A stretch of 18,799 nucleotides of DNA, from positions 1 through 18,799 of the forward strand of contig JAFPMR010000025.1 in the NCBI GenBank assembly GCA_017411235.1. The letters run 5' to 3'. The notes under the pieces were generated by a model. That model saw only the letters and a list, made by a program, of their open reading frames with translations, was not told the DNA's origin and made no database searches. The DNA is from Bacilli bacterium (lineage in GTDB: Bacteria; Bacillota_I; Bacilli_A; RF39; UBA660). Positions 7,387 through 13,351 of this stretch are shown here, piece by piece (within the stretch, counting starts at the first letter, position 1; the number at the start of each line of letters is the position of its first letter). Made by a program: the position numbers and the translations under genes.

Positions 7387-8349
7387 ATGATATTAGCTTT
7401 TTGTGATAGATCATATATAGTAGAAATACTATTAATAGTAAAAACATTTTTTAAATTAGCATGTTATATAGTACCTCCAATTATAATAATAGTAACTATA
7501 GTAAACATAACAAAAACAATAATAAGTGGCAAAGATGATGACTTAAAAGATAACTGGAAACTATTAGTAAGAAGACTAATAGCAGGACTTTTAATAATGT
7601 TTTTGCCAACTATAATTAATTATGTATTTACTGGAATAGTAGATGCTTCGGAAGTAGAATTCTTATCTTGTTTTGAATCAGCATCAAAAGAAAAAGTACA
7701 AGCATTGAAACAAAAAGAAGAAGCAGAAGAAGCGGCCAAAGAAAAACAACAAGAAAAAGAAGATGAAGCTCAACTTAGAAAAGCATATGAAGAAGAACAA
7801 AAGATTAGAGAAGGAAATAAAGAATCTTTTGAAGAATGGAAAAAAAGAAAAGAAGCTGAAGAGCAACAATCAAACGGAGGCAACGTAGAAGTTACAACTG
7901 GAGGAGTAACAGCAGAAGCATTTAAAAATAAACTATCGAGTATGTCTACTCCTACAACGAGTCAACTAGAAAGTGCAGCTGCTAAGAATAATATTAGTAC
8001 AGACTACTTAAAAGTAGTTATAGGAACAACATTCAATGAAGGTTATTATAATGATCCTTATTTATATTATGGATGGGCTAGTGCCATGATTAATAATCCA
8101 GTATCAATCCAACAAATGCAAGGATGGGATCCGGGACATACTGGAGAATCAAATTTTTATTCTCAAACTAATATAAATAAAGGATTTAATAGTGCAACAG
8201 ATGATGTACTAAAATCAGTATATTTAGCATTAACTGAAAGAAATACAAAAATAGTAGAGTGTAATGGAATGTATCAAACAACACCATCATCATACAATCT
8301 GTTATACTCATCATCAGTTTATAACTGTTCAATATATGAAACTAAATAG
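7387..8349 (+). CDS. Membrane-anchored protein with coiled coil and extracellular cell-wall-enzyme-like domain
   Basis: A 320-residue protein with three parts. Residues 1-95 are a two-helix membrane module: LAFCD, a long helix with PPIIIIVTIV, a short loop SGKDDDLKDNWKLLVRR, then a second helix LIAGLLIMFLPTIINYVF and a late Cys (EFLSCFES). The same module starts the minus-strand protein at 12242. Residues 98-165 are Glu/Lys/Gln-rich coiled coil. Residues 175-320 are a compact domain starting with SQLESAAAKNNISTDYLKVVIG, then TTFNEGYYNDPYLYYGWASA and GWDPGHTGESNFYSQ, ending with two Cys. The NEG...WASAMINN layout recalls Glu-dependent cell-wall hydrolases (SleB or lytic-transglycosylase type), but this is only a resemblance. 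The module resembles small VirB2/TrbC-like membrane proteins of low-GC bacteria. AAGGAGG lies six bases before the ATG. Confidence 0.75.
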   Translation: MILAFCDRSYIVEILLIVKTFFKLACYIVPPIIIIVTIVNITKTIISGKDDDLKDNWKLLVRRLIAGLLIMFLPTIINYVFTGIVDASEVEFLSCFESASKEKVQALKQKEEAEEAAKEKQQEKEDEAQLRKAYEEEQKIREGNKESFEEWKKRKEAEEQQSNGGNVEVTTGGVTAEAFKNKLSSMSTPTTSQLESAAAKNNISTDYLKVVIGTTFNEGYYNDPYLYYGWASAMINNPVSIQQMQGWDPGHTGESNFYSQTNINKGFNSATDDVLKSVYLALTERNTKIVECNGMYQTTPSSYNLLYSSSVYNCSIYETK

Positions 8350-8359
8350 GAGGCAGAAT

Positions 8360-8596
8360 ATGAAAAAGTGTAGTGAATGCAATACAGAGATGAGAATAGG
8401 AAAACTATTTGGAGAACCATTTAAAATGGATATGGATCATGACATTGATGAGTTCTATGTAGACGTTCAAACAGGTAAAGAAATAAAATCATTATTTGGA
8501 ATGATTCCAGAAACAGATAGAGTACCTCTACTTGTATTCGTATGTCCACAATGTGGCAAAGTAGAATTAAATGTAAATCCTCAAAAATTGAGATAA
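8360..8596 (+). CDS. Small zinc-ribbon protein
   Basis: Seventy-eight residues. Two Cys pairs, CSEC near the N-terminus and CPQC about 55 residues on, can form one zinc ribbon; between them lies an acidic segment with KMDMDHDIDEFYVDV. No membrane segment is present. Function unknown; such proteins are often nucleic-acid or protein-binding accessories. The start is ATG 8360 with TAGGAGG (8347-8353) seven bases before it, overlapping the upstream stop. A longer in-frame opening from 8264 lies in the previous gene and is rejected. It is the third gene of the 6751-8910 unit. Confidence 0.8.
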   Translation: MKKCSECNTEMRIGKLFGEPFKMDMDHDIDEFYVDVQTGKEIKSLFGMIPETDRVPLLVFVCPQCGKVELNVNPQKLR

Positions 8597-8613
8597 AGAA
8601 AGGAGTAAAAGGG

Positions 8614-8910
8614 ATGGCAAAGAAAACAAAAAAAGTAGTAAAGAAGGTTGAAAAGAATACAAAAGACGACCCAACACTAACTTTAGTATTAGGTATGTTA
8701 CTTGTTAGCATTAACGACTTTACTGAAGGTGGAATCATTGAAAAAATAATTGTTATTTGCGGATTCGCCTTAATGATACTAGGTATTATTCCTATGCTTA
8801 AAGACAACATCAAAAAGAAAAAAACTGGTATGATAATTGCATTATCTTTACTTGGTGTTGTTACAATTGCTTTAGCAGTAATGCTAATAATTAACAGTAT
8901 AAATAAATAA
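8614..8910 (+). CDS. Small membrane protein with Lys-rich N-terminus
   Basis: Ninety-eight residues. The first 20 are strongly basic (MAKKTKKVVKKVEKN), then come hydrophobic segments at about 25-35, 42-63 and 70-95, with a KKKK stretch between the last two that should face the cytoplasm. It belongs to no family I can name. ATG 8614 has AGGAG (8601-8605) eight bases upstream; in-frame codons back to 8542 belong to the zinc-ribbon gene region. Last gene of the unit, followed by a terminator. The basic N-terminus may touch the membrane surface, DNA or RNA. Confidence 0.78.
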   Translation: MAKKTKKVVKKVEKNTKDDPTLTLVLGMLLVSINDFTEGGIIEKIIVICGFALMILGIIPMLKDNIKKKKTGMIIALSLLGVVTIALAVMLIINSINK

Positions 8911-8932
8911 AAGCTATTTAGTAGCTTTTTTT
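8909..8932 (+). terminator. Intrinsic terminator of the four-gene unit
   Basis: Stem AAGCTA / TAGCTT (8911-8916, 8922-8927), loop TTTAG, seven T; flanking A-T pairs lengthen the stem. Confidence 0.85.
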
Positions 8933-8975
8933 ATTTTGTTTTCTTATTAATTTACTGGTAATAACAAGATATCTA

Positions 8976-8984
8976 TGTTATAGT
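8976..8984 (+). promoter_or_regulatory. Extended -10 promoter of the Na/phosphate symporter gene
   Basis: TGtTATAGT at 8976-8984 with no clear -35. The transcript would begin near 8991, within the AAGGTGA ribosome site, giving a leader of about ten bases. No Pho-box-like repeats were seen. Confidence 0.5.
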
Positions 8985-9000
8985 GTTTAAGGTGATAAAA

Positions 9001-10767
9001 ATGACAATAGCAAAGTCCTTATTAACGATGCTAGGTGGCCTTGCTTTATTAATCTATGGAATGAAGATGTTAAGTTCCAATTTAAAAAAGCTAACTGGAG
9101 GCAAACTAGAACAAATATTAGTTAATGCTACTAACAATCCATTTAAAGGATTAATAGTAGGATTTATAATTACAGTTATGACTCAGAGTAGTGCTACTAC
9201 TACAGTATTAGTAGTTGGTTTAGTAAATTCTGAAATACTAACATTAAAAAATGCTATACCAATAATAATGGGAGCAAATATTGGTACAACAATGAATTCT
9301 CAAATACTTAGATTAACTTCAATAGGTGGAAGCAGTTGGCTTAGCTTATTATCACCAGCAAGTTTTGCACCAGTATTATTATTAGTAAGTTTATTAATAT
9401 TTCAAAAAGCCAAAAAGAAGAGAACAAAAGATATTGCATCAATGATTATGGGATTAGGTATTCTATTTACTGGTATGGTAACAATGGTAAATACAGCAAG
9501 TACATTTAGTGAATTACCAGTCCTACCTAAAATATTAGAAAATCTAAAAAATCCATTATTAGGTGTCTTAGTTGGTGCCATAGTTACTGCTATAGTTCAA
9601 AGTAGTTCCGCAACGGTAGGAATCCTACAAGCATTATCTACGACTGGAAAAATAAACTATGCAACCACAATACCAATTATCCTAGGTCAAAACATTGGTA
9701 CATGTTTTACTTCGATACTAGCAAGTATTGGAGGAAGTAGTAACGCTAAAAGAGTTGCTGCAGTACACTTATACTTTAACTTAATTGGAACCATAGTTTT
9801 CCTTGTAGGAATATATAGTTATCAACACTTTGTTGGTTTTCCATTTTGGGATAACATAGTAACAATGGGAAGCATTGCTAATTTCCATACAATCTTTAAT
9901 GTAGGATCAACACTTCTACTATTCCCATTCATGGGATTAATTGAAAAATTAACTAAAATTACTATTAAGGATAAAATAGCAAAAGATGAATTAGATGAAT
10001 CAATTCTAGTATTAAATAAGCTAGATGAAAGAGTAGCAAATGTTCCAAGAATAGCTATAACAAACTGCAAAGAAGTAGTAGCTAAAATGGGAGAACTTGC
10101 TAAAAGCAACTTTAACCGAAGTATGAGTCTTTTAGTAGATTACAATTATGACACAATTAATAAAATTGAAAAATGTGAAAACAATATAGACAAGATGGAA
10201 GAGGTAGTAACAAAATATCTAATTAATCTAGAAAACTTAGACTTATCTGAAAAAGAAAACAGAAAGATTACGACACTTCTTCGTCTAGAAACCGATTATG
10301 AAAAGATTGGTGATTATTCATATCGTTTAACTAAAAAATTTGAAGAAATAAACGATAAAAATATCAAATTTAGTAATAGTGCTATAAAAGAACTAGAAGT
10401 AATGTACAAAATAACTTATGACGCAATTGAAAAAACACTATTAGTATTTACTGAAGAACCAATAGATATCAGTGTAGAAATAGAAGCATTAAGAGATTTT
10501 GCAGAAACTAAAAGAGAAAAGTATAAGATGCTACATATAAAAAGATTAAAGAGTGGTAAATGTAGTGTTGAAAGTGGTATATCATTCTCAGAAATACTAA
10601 GCTGTTGTGAAAGTATAATAAACCATTGCTTAAACATATCTATTGCCATGAGTAGTGATGCTAAAAAAGCAGTAGTAACAAAACATGATTATCGTCGTAA
10701 GATGTATAAAAAATATGGTGAAGAAATAGATAATTTCATCAAATCATATGAAAAAGCATACAAATAA
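9001..10767 (+). CDS. Na+/phosphate symporter with C-terminal PhoU domain
   Basis: Sodium-driven phosphate carrier of the NptA/YjbB (SLC34-like) family in the membrane. Seen: two inverted-repeat halves, each with a QSS motif followed by a hydrophobic run: VMTQSSATTTVLVVGLV (Gln62) with IPIIMGANIGTT, and IVQSSSATVGILQAL (Gln200) with IPIILGQNIGTC. About nine hydrophobic segments precede residue 325. Residues 340-588 are soluble and helical with PhoU-type repeats (ENNIDKMEEVVTKYL, TTLLRLETDYEKIGDYSYRL), likely binding metal and limiting uptake. The length of 588 residues is normal for this fusion. ATG 9001 with AAGGTGA upstream replaces a GTG at 8983, which lies in the -10 box. Its own promoter and a shared terminator isolate it from neighbours. 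Phosphate is the likeliest substrate. Confidence 0.92.
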   Translation: MTIAKSLLTMLGGLALLIYGMKMLSSNLKKLTGGKLEQILVNATNNPFKGLIVGFIITVMTQSSATTTVLVVGLVNSEILTLKNAIPIIMGANIGTTMNSQILRLTSIGGSSWLSLLSPASFAPVLLLVSLLIFQKAKKKRTKDIASMIMGLGILFTGMVTMVNTASTFSELPVLPKILENLKNPLLGVLVGAIVTAIVQSSSATVGILQALSTTGKINYATTIPIILGQNIGTCFTSILASIGGSSNAKRVAAVHLYFNLIGTIVFLVGIYSYQHFVGFPFWDNIVTMGSIANFHTIFNVGSTLLLFPFMGLIEKLTKITIKDKIAKDELDESILVLNKLDERVANVPRIAITNCKEVVAKMGELAKSNFNRSMSLLVDYNYDTINKIEKCENNIDKMEEVVTKYLINLENLDLSEKENRKITTLLRLETDYEKIGDYSYRLTKKFEEINDKNIKFSNSAIKELEVMYKITYDAIEKTLLVFTEEPIDISVEIEALRDFAETKREKYKMLHIKRLKSGKCSVESGISFSEILSCCESIINHCLNISIAMSSDAKKAVVTKHDYRRKMYKKYGEEIDNFIKSYEKAYK

Positions 10768-10794
10768 AAAGAATAGTCAAACTATTCTTTTTTT
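10766..10794. terminator. Bidirectional terminator between convergent genes
   Basis: Stem GAATAGT / ACTATTC (10771-10777, 10781-10787) with loop CAA, flanked by A5 on the left and seven T on the right. It can end the symporter transcript on the plus strand and the glycosidase transcript on the minus strand, and it touches both stop codons. Confidence 0.9.
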
Positions 10795-11653
10795 ATTCCG
10801 TAAAATATCCAACTTCAGTTAATGATCTTCCACCACCAATTATAGTTTCTATAGAACCAGAATTCTTGCTTTTAAATAGTAATGCAATAGATCCTCCTCC
10901 ATCGAAATTAGTTCCCGTCTTACAATTTGCTGATAGCATAATATTAATTAAATCCTGCCTACTTAAATTAGGTCCTGTAATAAGTAAGAAATTATTTTTA
11001 TCTATCTGACACATTGCTTGTCTATTAACCTTAGATCCAGCAGAAGGCATCGATGTAGTAATACTACTAGCTTGCCCGTTGATAACTAATGGAGAAGCAA
11101 AAGTAAATGTATTTCTTATATTACCAATTATTCTATTCGCCCATTCTTGTTTTGCATTCGGATCATTTGATTTCTCATCAGCATATATTTGTAGAGTACC
11201 ACTACGATCTACACCAGCAATAAACCATGTTTTATAAGCTTTGTTATATGCATTTCTGACAACTCTTCCATCAGTAATAACTAGAGTACCAACACTTGTT
11301 TTATTATAGGCTGGATAATAATTAACACTAGCAGCATCATATGTATCTTTTAAATAGAAACCACTTGCATTGAACCCTACAACTAGTTTGTTACTTAATC
11401 CCTTCTGACTTATTGCACTTTGTAACAAAGATGCAGGTCTATAAAGAGTAGCACCATATTGTGGGGAATCAAATTTATTTAATTGATTATAAGGATCCTT
11501 AACCCATATTTGAGTAAGATAATAAGAGTTTGATTTTGAAATAGTTACTTTTAATGTATCTGTTTCTTCTTTCCTCTTCTTCTTTTTTTCTCTTTTCTTC
11601 CTCAAAGTTCTCTTTCTTTTGCTGAGTATCATCGGCAATTTTCTTCTGTTCAT
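10793..11653 (-). CDS. Phosphodiester glycosidase domain (C-terminal part of a frameshifted gene)
   Basis: Minus strand. From about base 11560 downward this frame encodes a NAGPA-type domain (PF09992 family): TLKVTISKSNSYYLTQIWVK, then VVGFNASGFYL, VGTLVITDGRVVRNAY, FIAGVDRSGTLQIYAD, FASPLVINGQ, and the signature GTNFDGGGSIALLF followed by IGGGRSLTEV. The family removes sugar phosphodiester groups (for example the mammalian uncovering enzyme) and in bacteria acts on surface polymers. The first 25 or so codons (the Lys/Arg-rich N-terminus) are the coiled-coil region of the previous fragment read in the wrong frame, so there is no real start here; no ribosome site precedes the ATG at 11653. Expression needs a shift from the 12242 frame. 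The domain itself shows no stops or obvious loss of residues, which suggests recent breakage, a sequence error, or deliberate frameshifting. Confidence 0.85.
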   Translation of the reverse strand: MNRRKLPMILSKRKRTLRKKREKKKKRKEETDTLKVTISKSNSYYLTQIWVKDPYNQLNKFDSPQYGATLYRPASLLQSAISQKGLSNKLVVGFNASGFYLKDTYDAASVNYYPAYNKTSVGTLVITDGRVVRNAYNKAYKTWFIAGVDRSGTLQIYADEKSNDPNAKQEWANRIIGNIRNTFTFASPLVINGQASSITTSMPSAGSKVNRQAMCQIDKNNFLLITGPNLSRQDLINIMLSANCKTGTNFDGGGSIALLFKSKNSGSIETIIGGGRSLTEVGYFTE

Positions 11654-12242
11654 CTAAATGTTTAGTTAAAGTTGCTTTTACAGAACTATCATCTACTTGA
11701 TCTACTTTAGCTTTTAATTCATCGTACTTTTTAGGATCTTTCATACCACTAATTTCATTATAAAGTGATATATAACCTTCAACTTTTTCTAGTTCTTTCT
11801 CTAATTCTTTCTTCTTATCAGAATCTTTAACAAAATCCAAATATGATTTTGCATCAGCATACTGGTTAGAATTTAATTCATCTTTAGCATCCTTAATCAT
11901 TTGCTTGGCTTTTTTATAATAAGCATTTTGTATTTCCTCAGGAGTAGCTTTTAATATACATTCGTTATAGGCATACATATCTGCATCTATACTATTAAGT
12001 ATTCCACCTATAATAGAAGGTATAAAGAAAACTACTAAACCAGCAATAATTCTTCTAACTAACATAGTAAATGTTTCTTTAAATTTATCATCTTTACCAT
12101 TTATAGCAACACCAATAAAATCTTTAATGCCAACTATAATAATAATCATTGCTACCAAACTTTTTATAACGTCAAAAACAACTAGAAGAATTCTAATTGT
12201 TTCTAATACATGTCCATCATCACAAAAAGCTAGTAGATACAT
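11499..12242 (-). CDS. Membrane module and coiled coil (N-terminal part of the frameshifted phosphodiester glycosidase gene)
   Basis: Minus strand. Starts at ATG 12242-12240 with GGTGA six bases upstream; the in-frame ATG at 12278 lies upstream of the -10 box and is rejected. Seen: LLAFCDDGH, membrane helix one with VAMIIIIVGI, loop NGKDDKFKETFTMLVRR, membrane helix two IIAGLVVFFIPSIIGGIL, and a Cys in YNECILKA. This is the same module as in the protein at 7387. Residues 95-215 are charged, helical coiled coil (KKELEKELEKVEGY, DDTQQKKENFEEEKRKKEEEE). The proper reading ends near the A-rich tract at 11570-11589; the remaining codons to the stop at 11499 are out-of-frame sequence. With a one-base correction the joined product would be about 480 residues: anchor, stalk, extracellular enzyme. 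Confidence 0.8.
   Translation of the reverse strand: MYLLAFCDDGHVLETIRILLVVFDVIKSLVAMIIIIVGIKDFIGVAINGKDDKFKETFTMLVRRIIAGLVVFFIPSIIGGILNSIDADMYAYNECILKATPEEIQNAYYKKAKQMIKDAKDELNSNQYADAKSYLDFVKDSDKKKELEKELEKVEGYISLYNEISGMKDPKKYDELKAKVDQVDDSSVKATLTKHLDEQKKIADDTQQKKENFEEEKRKKEEEERRNRYIKSNYFKIKLLLSYSNMG
11570..11589 (-). other. Frameshift zone joining the two glycosidase fragments
   Basis: On the minus strand the shared reading runs through a purine tract with seven A (11583-11589) and later AAA (11570-11572). Both frames are open from 11653 to 11499. Removing one base joins the 12242 frame to the glycosidase frame. A deletion at the A7 run gives KRKKKKRKEETDTL; at the later AAA it gives KRKKEEEEEETDTL, which looks more natural for the stalk. 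Confidence 0.7.
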
Positions 12243-12258
12243 ATTATTCACCATAATC

Positions 12259-12267
12259 ATTATAACA
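12259..12267 (-). promoter_or_regulatory. Minus-strand extended -10 promoter of the glycosidase gene
   Basis: On the minus strand TGtTATAAT reads from 12267 to 12259. The predicted transcript begins near 12252, at the GGTGA ribosome site. A TTGACA occurs just upstream but with a spacing too short for this -10 box. Confidence 0.55.
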
Positions 12268-12292
12268 TTATATGTCAAAACATAAATAGAAT

Positions 12293-12319
12293 TTGACCTT
12301 CTAAATAAAACATGATAAT
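12293..12319 (+). promoter_or_regulatory. Candidate promoter of the structured leader
   Basis: -35 TTGACC (12293-12298), 15-base spacer, -10 GATAAT (12314-12319). The spacing is short, but the predicted start near 12326 falls exactly before the first stem of the leader. It is divergent from the minus-strand promoter about 50 bases away. Confidence 0.45.
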
Positions 12320-12388
12320 CTTTAGATGTAGTAAATCAATTCGCCTATTCGCGTTTTACTACCATGTAAGCAAAAGCTTAGAGGAATA

Positions 12389-12439
12389 ATGAAGAGCCTT
12401 ATAGAATCTCCTCATGAATGGCAAATACAAACACATTAA
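12389..12439 (+). CDS. Putative 16-residue leader peptide
   Basis: ATG at 12389 preceded by AGAGG (12380-12384) four bases away, reading MKSLIESPHEWQIQTH and stopping with TAA at 12437. The frame spans the 5' arms of the terminator (CTCCT, CATGAA, CAAATA). A ribosome paused in codons 6-13 would keep the terminator from forming, whereas free RNA would terminate. Its ribosome site is itself part of the competing GAGGA/TCCTC pairing. The spacing is a little short and the frame is small, so translation is unproven. Confidence 0.45.
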   Translation: MKSLIESPHEWQIQTH

Positions 12440-12482
12440 TTTGTGATTGGTTATTTGTGTTCATGAAAGGAGGTTCTTTTTT
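12404..12482 (+). terminator. Long intrinsic terminator in the leader
   Basis: Outer stem GAATCTCCT (12404-12412) with AGGAGGTTC (12468-12476), nine pairs with one G-T wobble; then CATGAA / TTCATG (12413-12418, 12460-12465) after a two-base bulge; then CAAATA / TATTTG (12422-12427, 12452-12457) across a small internal loop; CACA/TGTG at the tip. Six T follow (12477-12482). It lies 42 bases before the methyltransferase start. Confidence 0.75.
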
Positions 12483-12524
12483 AATACAATCACAACAAGA
12501 AAAAACATGAAAAGAGGAAAAATT

Positions 12525-13298
12525 ATGAAACAAGAAAAAGAATTAGAGTATTATGAAGAAATAAAGGATTGGGATTTTTCAATGTTTGAAATTCAATCAG
12601 AAAGTTTAACAAAATGGGACTTATATGACATTTTAAGAAAACTTTCTAGCAAAGAATCAAAAATATTAGATTTAGGAACCGGTGGAGGCGAAAAAGTATT
12701 AAAATCCTTCCCAGAATGTGCTGAAATACTAGGAACAGATTTTTCAGAAGGGATGATAGAAACAGCAAAGAAAAACCTTGAACAAAGCGGAAGAAAAAAC
12801 ATCACCTTCCGTTTAATGGACAATCTAGCGATGGATGTTCCAGAAGAATACTTTGACATAGTAGTAGCTAGAAACACTGTAACGGATCCAAAACAAATTT
12901 ACAGATGCTTAAAACCAGGAGGTTATTTGCTAATCCACGGAGTTGACAAGTATGATTGCTGGTCTTTAAAAAGAATTTTTGGCAAAGGCCAATCTTACAA
13001 CAACGAAAAACCAATCAGCGTTGTAGATTATGAAAATGTCTTAGACGCTGGTTTCCAAGATGTTGAATTAGTACCAATCCATGAAAGAGAATACTTCAAA
13101 AACAGAGTATTATTCAAAGAGTTCTTAAAAAAGGTTCCAATCATAGATGACTTCAGCGAAATGAATGATGACAACAAAGATTACTATGCACAAGACATTG
13201 ATGATGAAAAACTTGATGAATACATCGAAGAAAACTCTTATGATGGACAAATAAGACTTTTAAGAAGATACTATGGAATTGTAGCAAAGAAAGCCTAA
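12525..13298 (+). CDS. Class I SAM-dependent methyltransferase behind an attenuator
   Basis: A 257-residue cytoplasmic protein. Seen: N-terminal MFEIQSESLTKWDLYDIL, SAM motif I ILDLGTGGGEKVL (Asp49, glycines 51-55), second-strand acidic residue LGTDFSEGMIETAKKNL, motif DVPEEYFDIVVARNTV, RCLKPGGYLLIHGVDK, and a C-terminal region DVELVPIHEREYFKN...LLRRYYGIVAKK. It lacks the NxPF/NPPY motif of Erm-type adenine methylases and a zinc finger of the RlmA type, so the target is not determined. ATG 12525 follows AGAGGA (12513-12518) by six bases; the ATG at 12507 has no such site. Codons use C-ending forms (TTC, AAC, ATC) more than the flanking genes, by eye, which fits acquisition from elsewhere. Resistance to a ribosome inhibitor would explain the leader, but that is inference. 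Confidence 0.85.
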   Translation: MKQEKELEYYEEIKDWDFSMFEIQSESLTKWDLYDILRKLSSKESKILDLGTGGGEKVLKSFPECAEILGTDFSEGMIETAKKNLEQSGRKNITFRLMDNLAMDVPEEYFDIVVARNTVTDPKQIYRCLKPGGYLLIHGVDKYDCWSLKRIFGKGQSYNNEKPISVVDYENVLDAGFQDVELVPIHEREYFKNRVLFKEFLKKVPIIDDFSEMNDDNKDYYAQDIDDEKLDEYIEENSYDGQIRLLRRYYGIVAKKA

Positions 13299-13313
13299 AA
13301 CTAGGCTTTTTTT
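13291..13313 (+). terminator. Intrinsic terminator of the methyltransferase gene
   Basis: Stem AAGCCTA / TAGGCTT (13291-13297, 13302-13308), loop AAAC, seven T. It overlaps the TAA stop. Confidence 0.92.
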
Positions 13314-13325
13314 CGTGGAATAATA

Positions 13326-13334
13326 TGTTATAAT
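13326..13334 (+). promoter_or_regulatory. prfB extended -10 promoter
   Basis: TGtTATAAT at 13326-13334. Transcription is expected near 13341, at the GGTGG ribosome site (13341-13345). Confidence 0.6.
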
Positions 13335-13351
13335 AAAACCGGTGGAAAAAT

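Larger units (their letters stand above)
12326..12482 (+). ncRNA. Structured attenuator leader of the methyltransferase gene
   Basis: A stretch of about 157 bases with nested structure and no long gene. (1) Perfect 8-bp stem GTAGTAAA / TTTACTAC (12328-12335, 12355-12362) with a C/G-containing loop. (2) Hairpin TAAGC-AAAA-GCTTA (12367-12380). (3) GAGGA (12381-12385) can pair with TCCTC (12409-12413), helped by ATAA/TTAT inside. (4) The TCCTC bases are also part of the 5' arm of a large terminator (12404-12482). Structures 3 and 4 exclude each other, the pattern of an antiterminator and a terminator. A 16-codon reading frame runs through the switch. It does not match the T-box, SAM, or purine riboswitch cores I know. 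The likely signal is ribosome behaviour (antibiotic or starvation), but a ligand-binding RNA is possible. Confidence 0.6.

Noticed and set aside
8421..8813. Minus-strand opening opposite the zinc-ribbon and small membrane genes
   Set aside because: Its composition (Phe/Ser/Ile-rich) is that of a reverse reading of Lys-rich genes; the plus-strand genes have good ribosome sites and cysteine motifs.
8983..9000. GTG 8983 as start of the phosphate symporter
   Set aside because: It falls in the -10 box; ATG 9001 follows AAGGTGA at proper distance and fits the family.
12243..12278. Longer minus-strand start at 12278
   Set aside because: It lies upstream of the promoter -10 and is not matched by the paralogous module at 7387, which starts at the LAFCD motif.
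12364..12369. Start-stop (ATG-TAA) mini-frame in the leader
   Set aside because: No ribosome site precedes it and it lies at the foot of a hairpin; six-base coincidences are expected in AT-rich DNA.
12326..12482. T-box, SAM or other known riboswitch in the leader
   Set aside because: No T-box GGTGG-ACC antiterminator bulge, no specifier loop, and no conserved core of the SAM, purine or lysine classes could be identified by eye.
4891..13313. Mobile genetic element or prophage
   Set aside because: No integrase, transposase, tRNA target, flanking direct repeats or phage structural genes are present.
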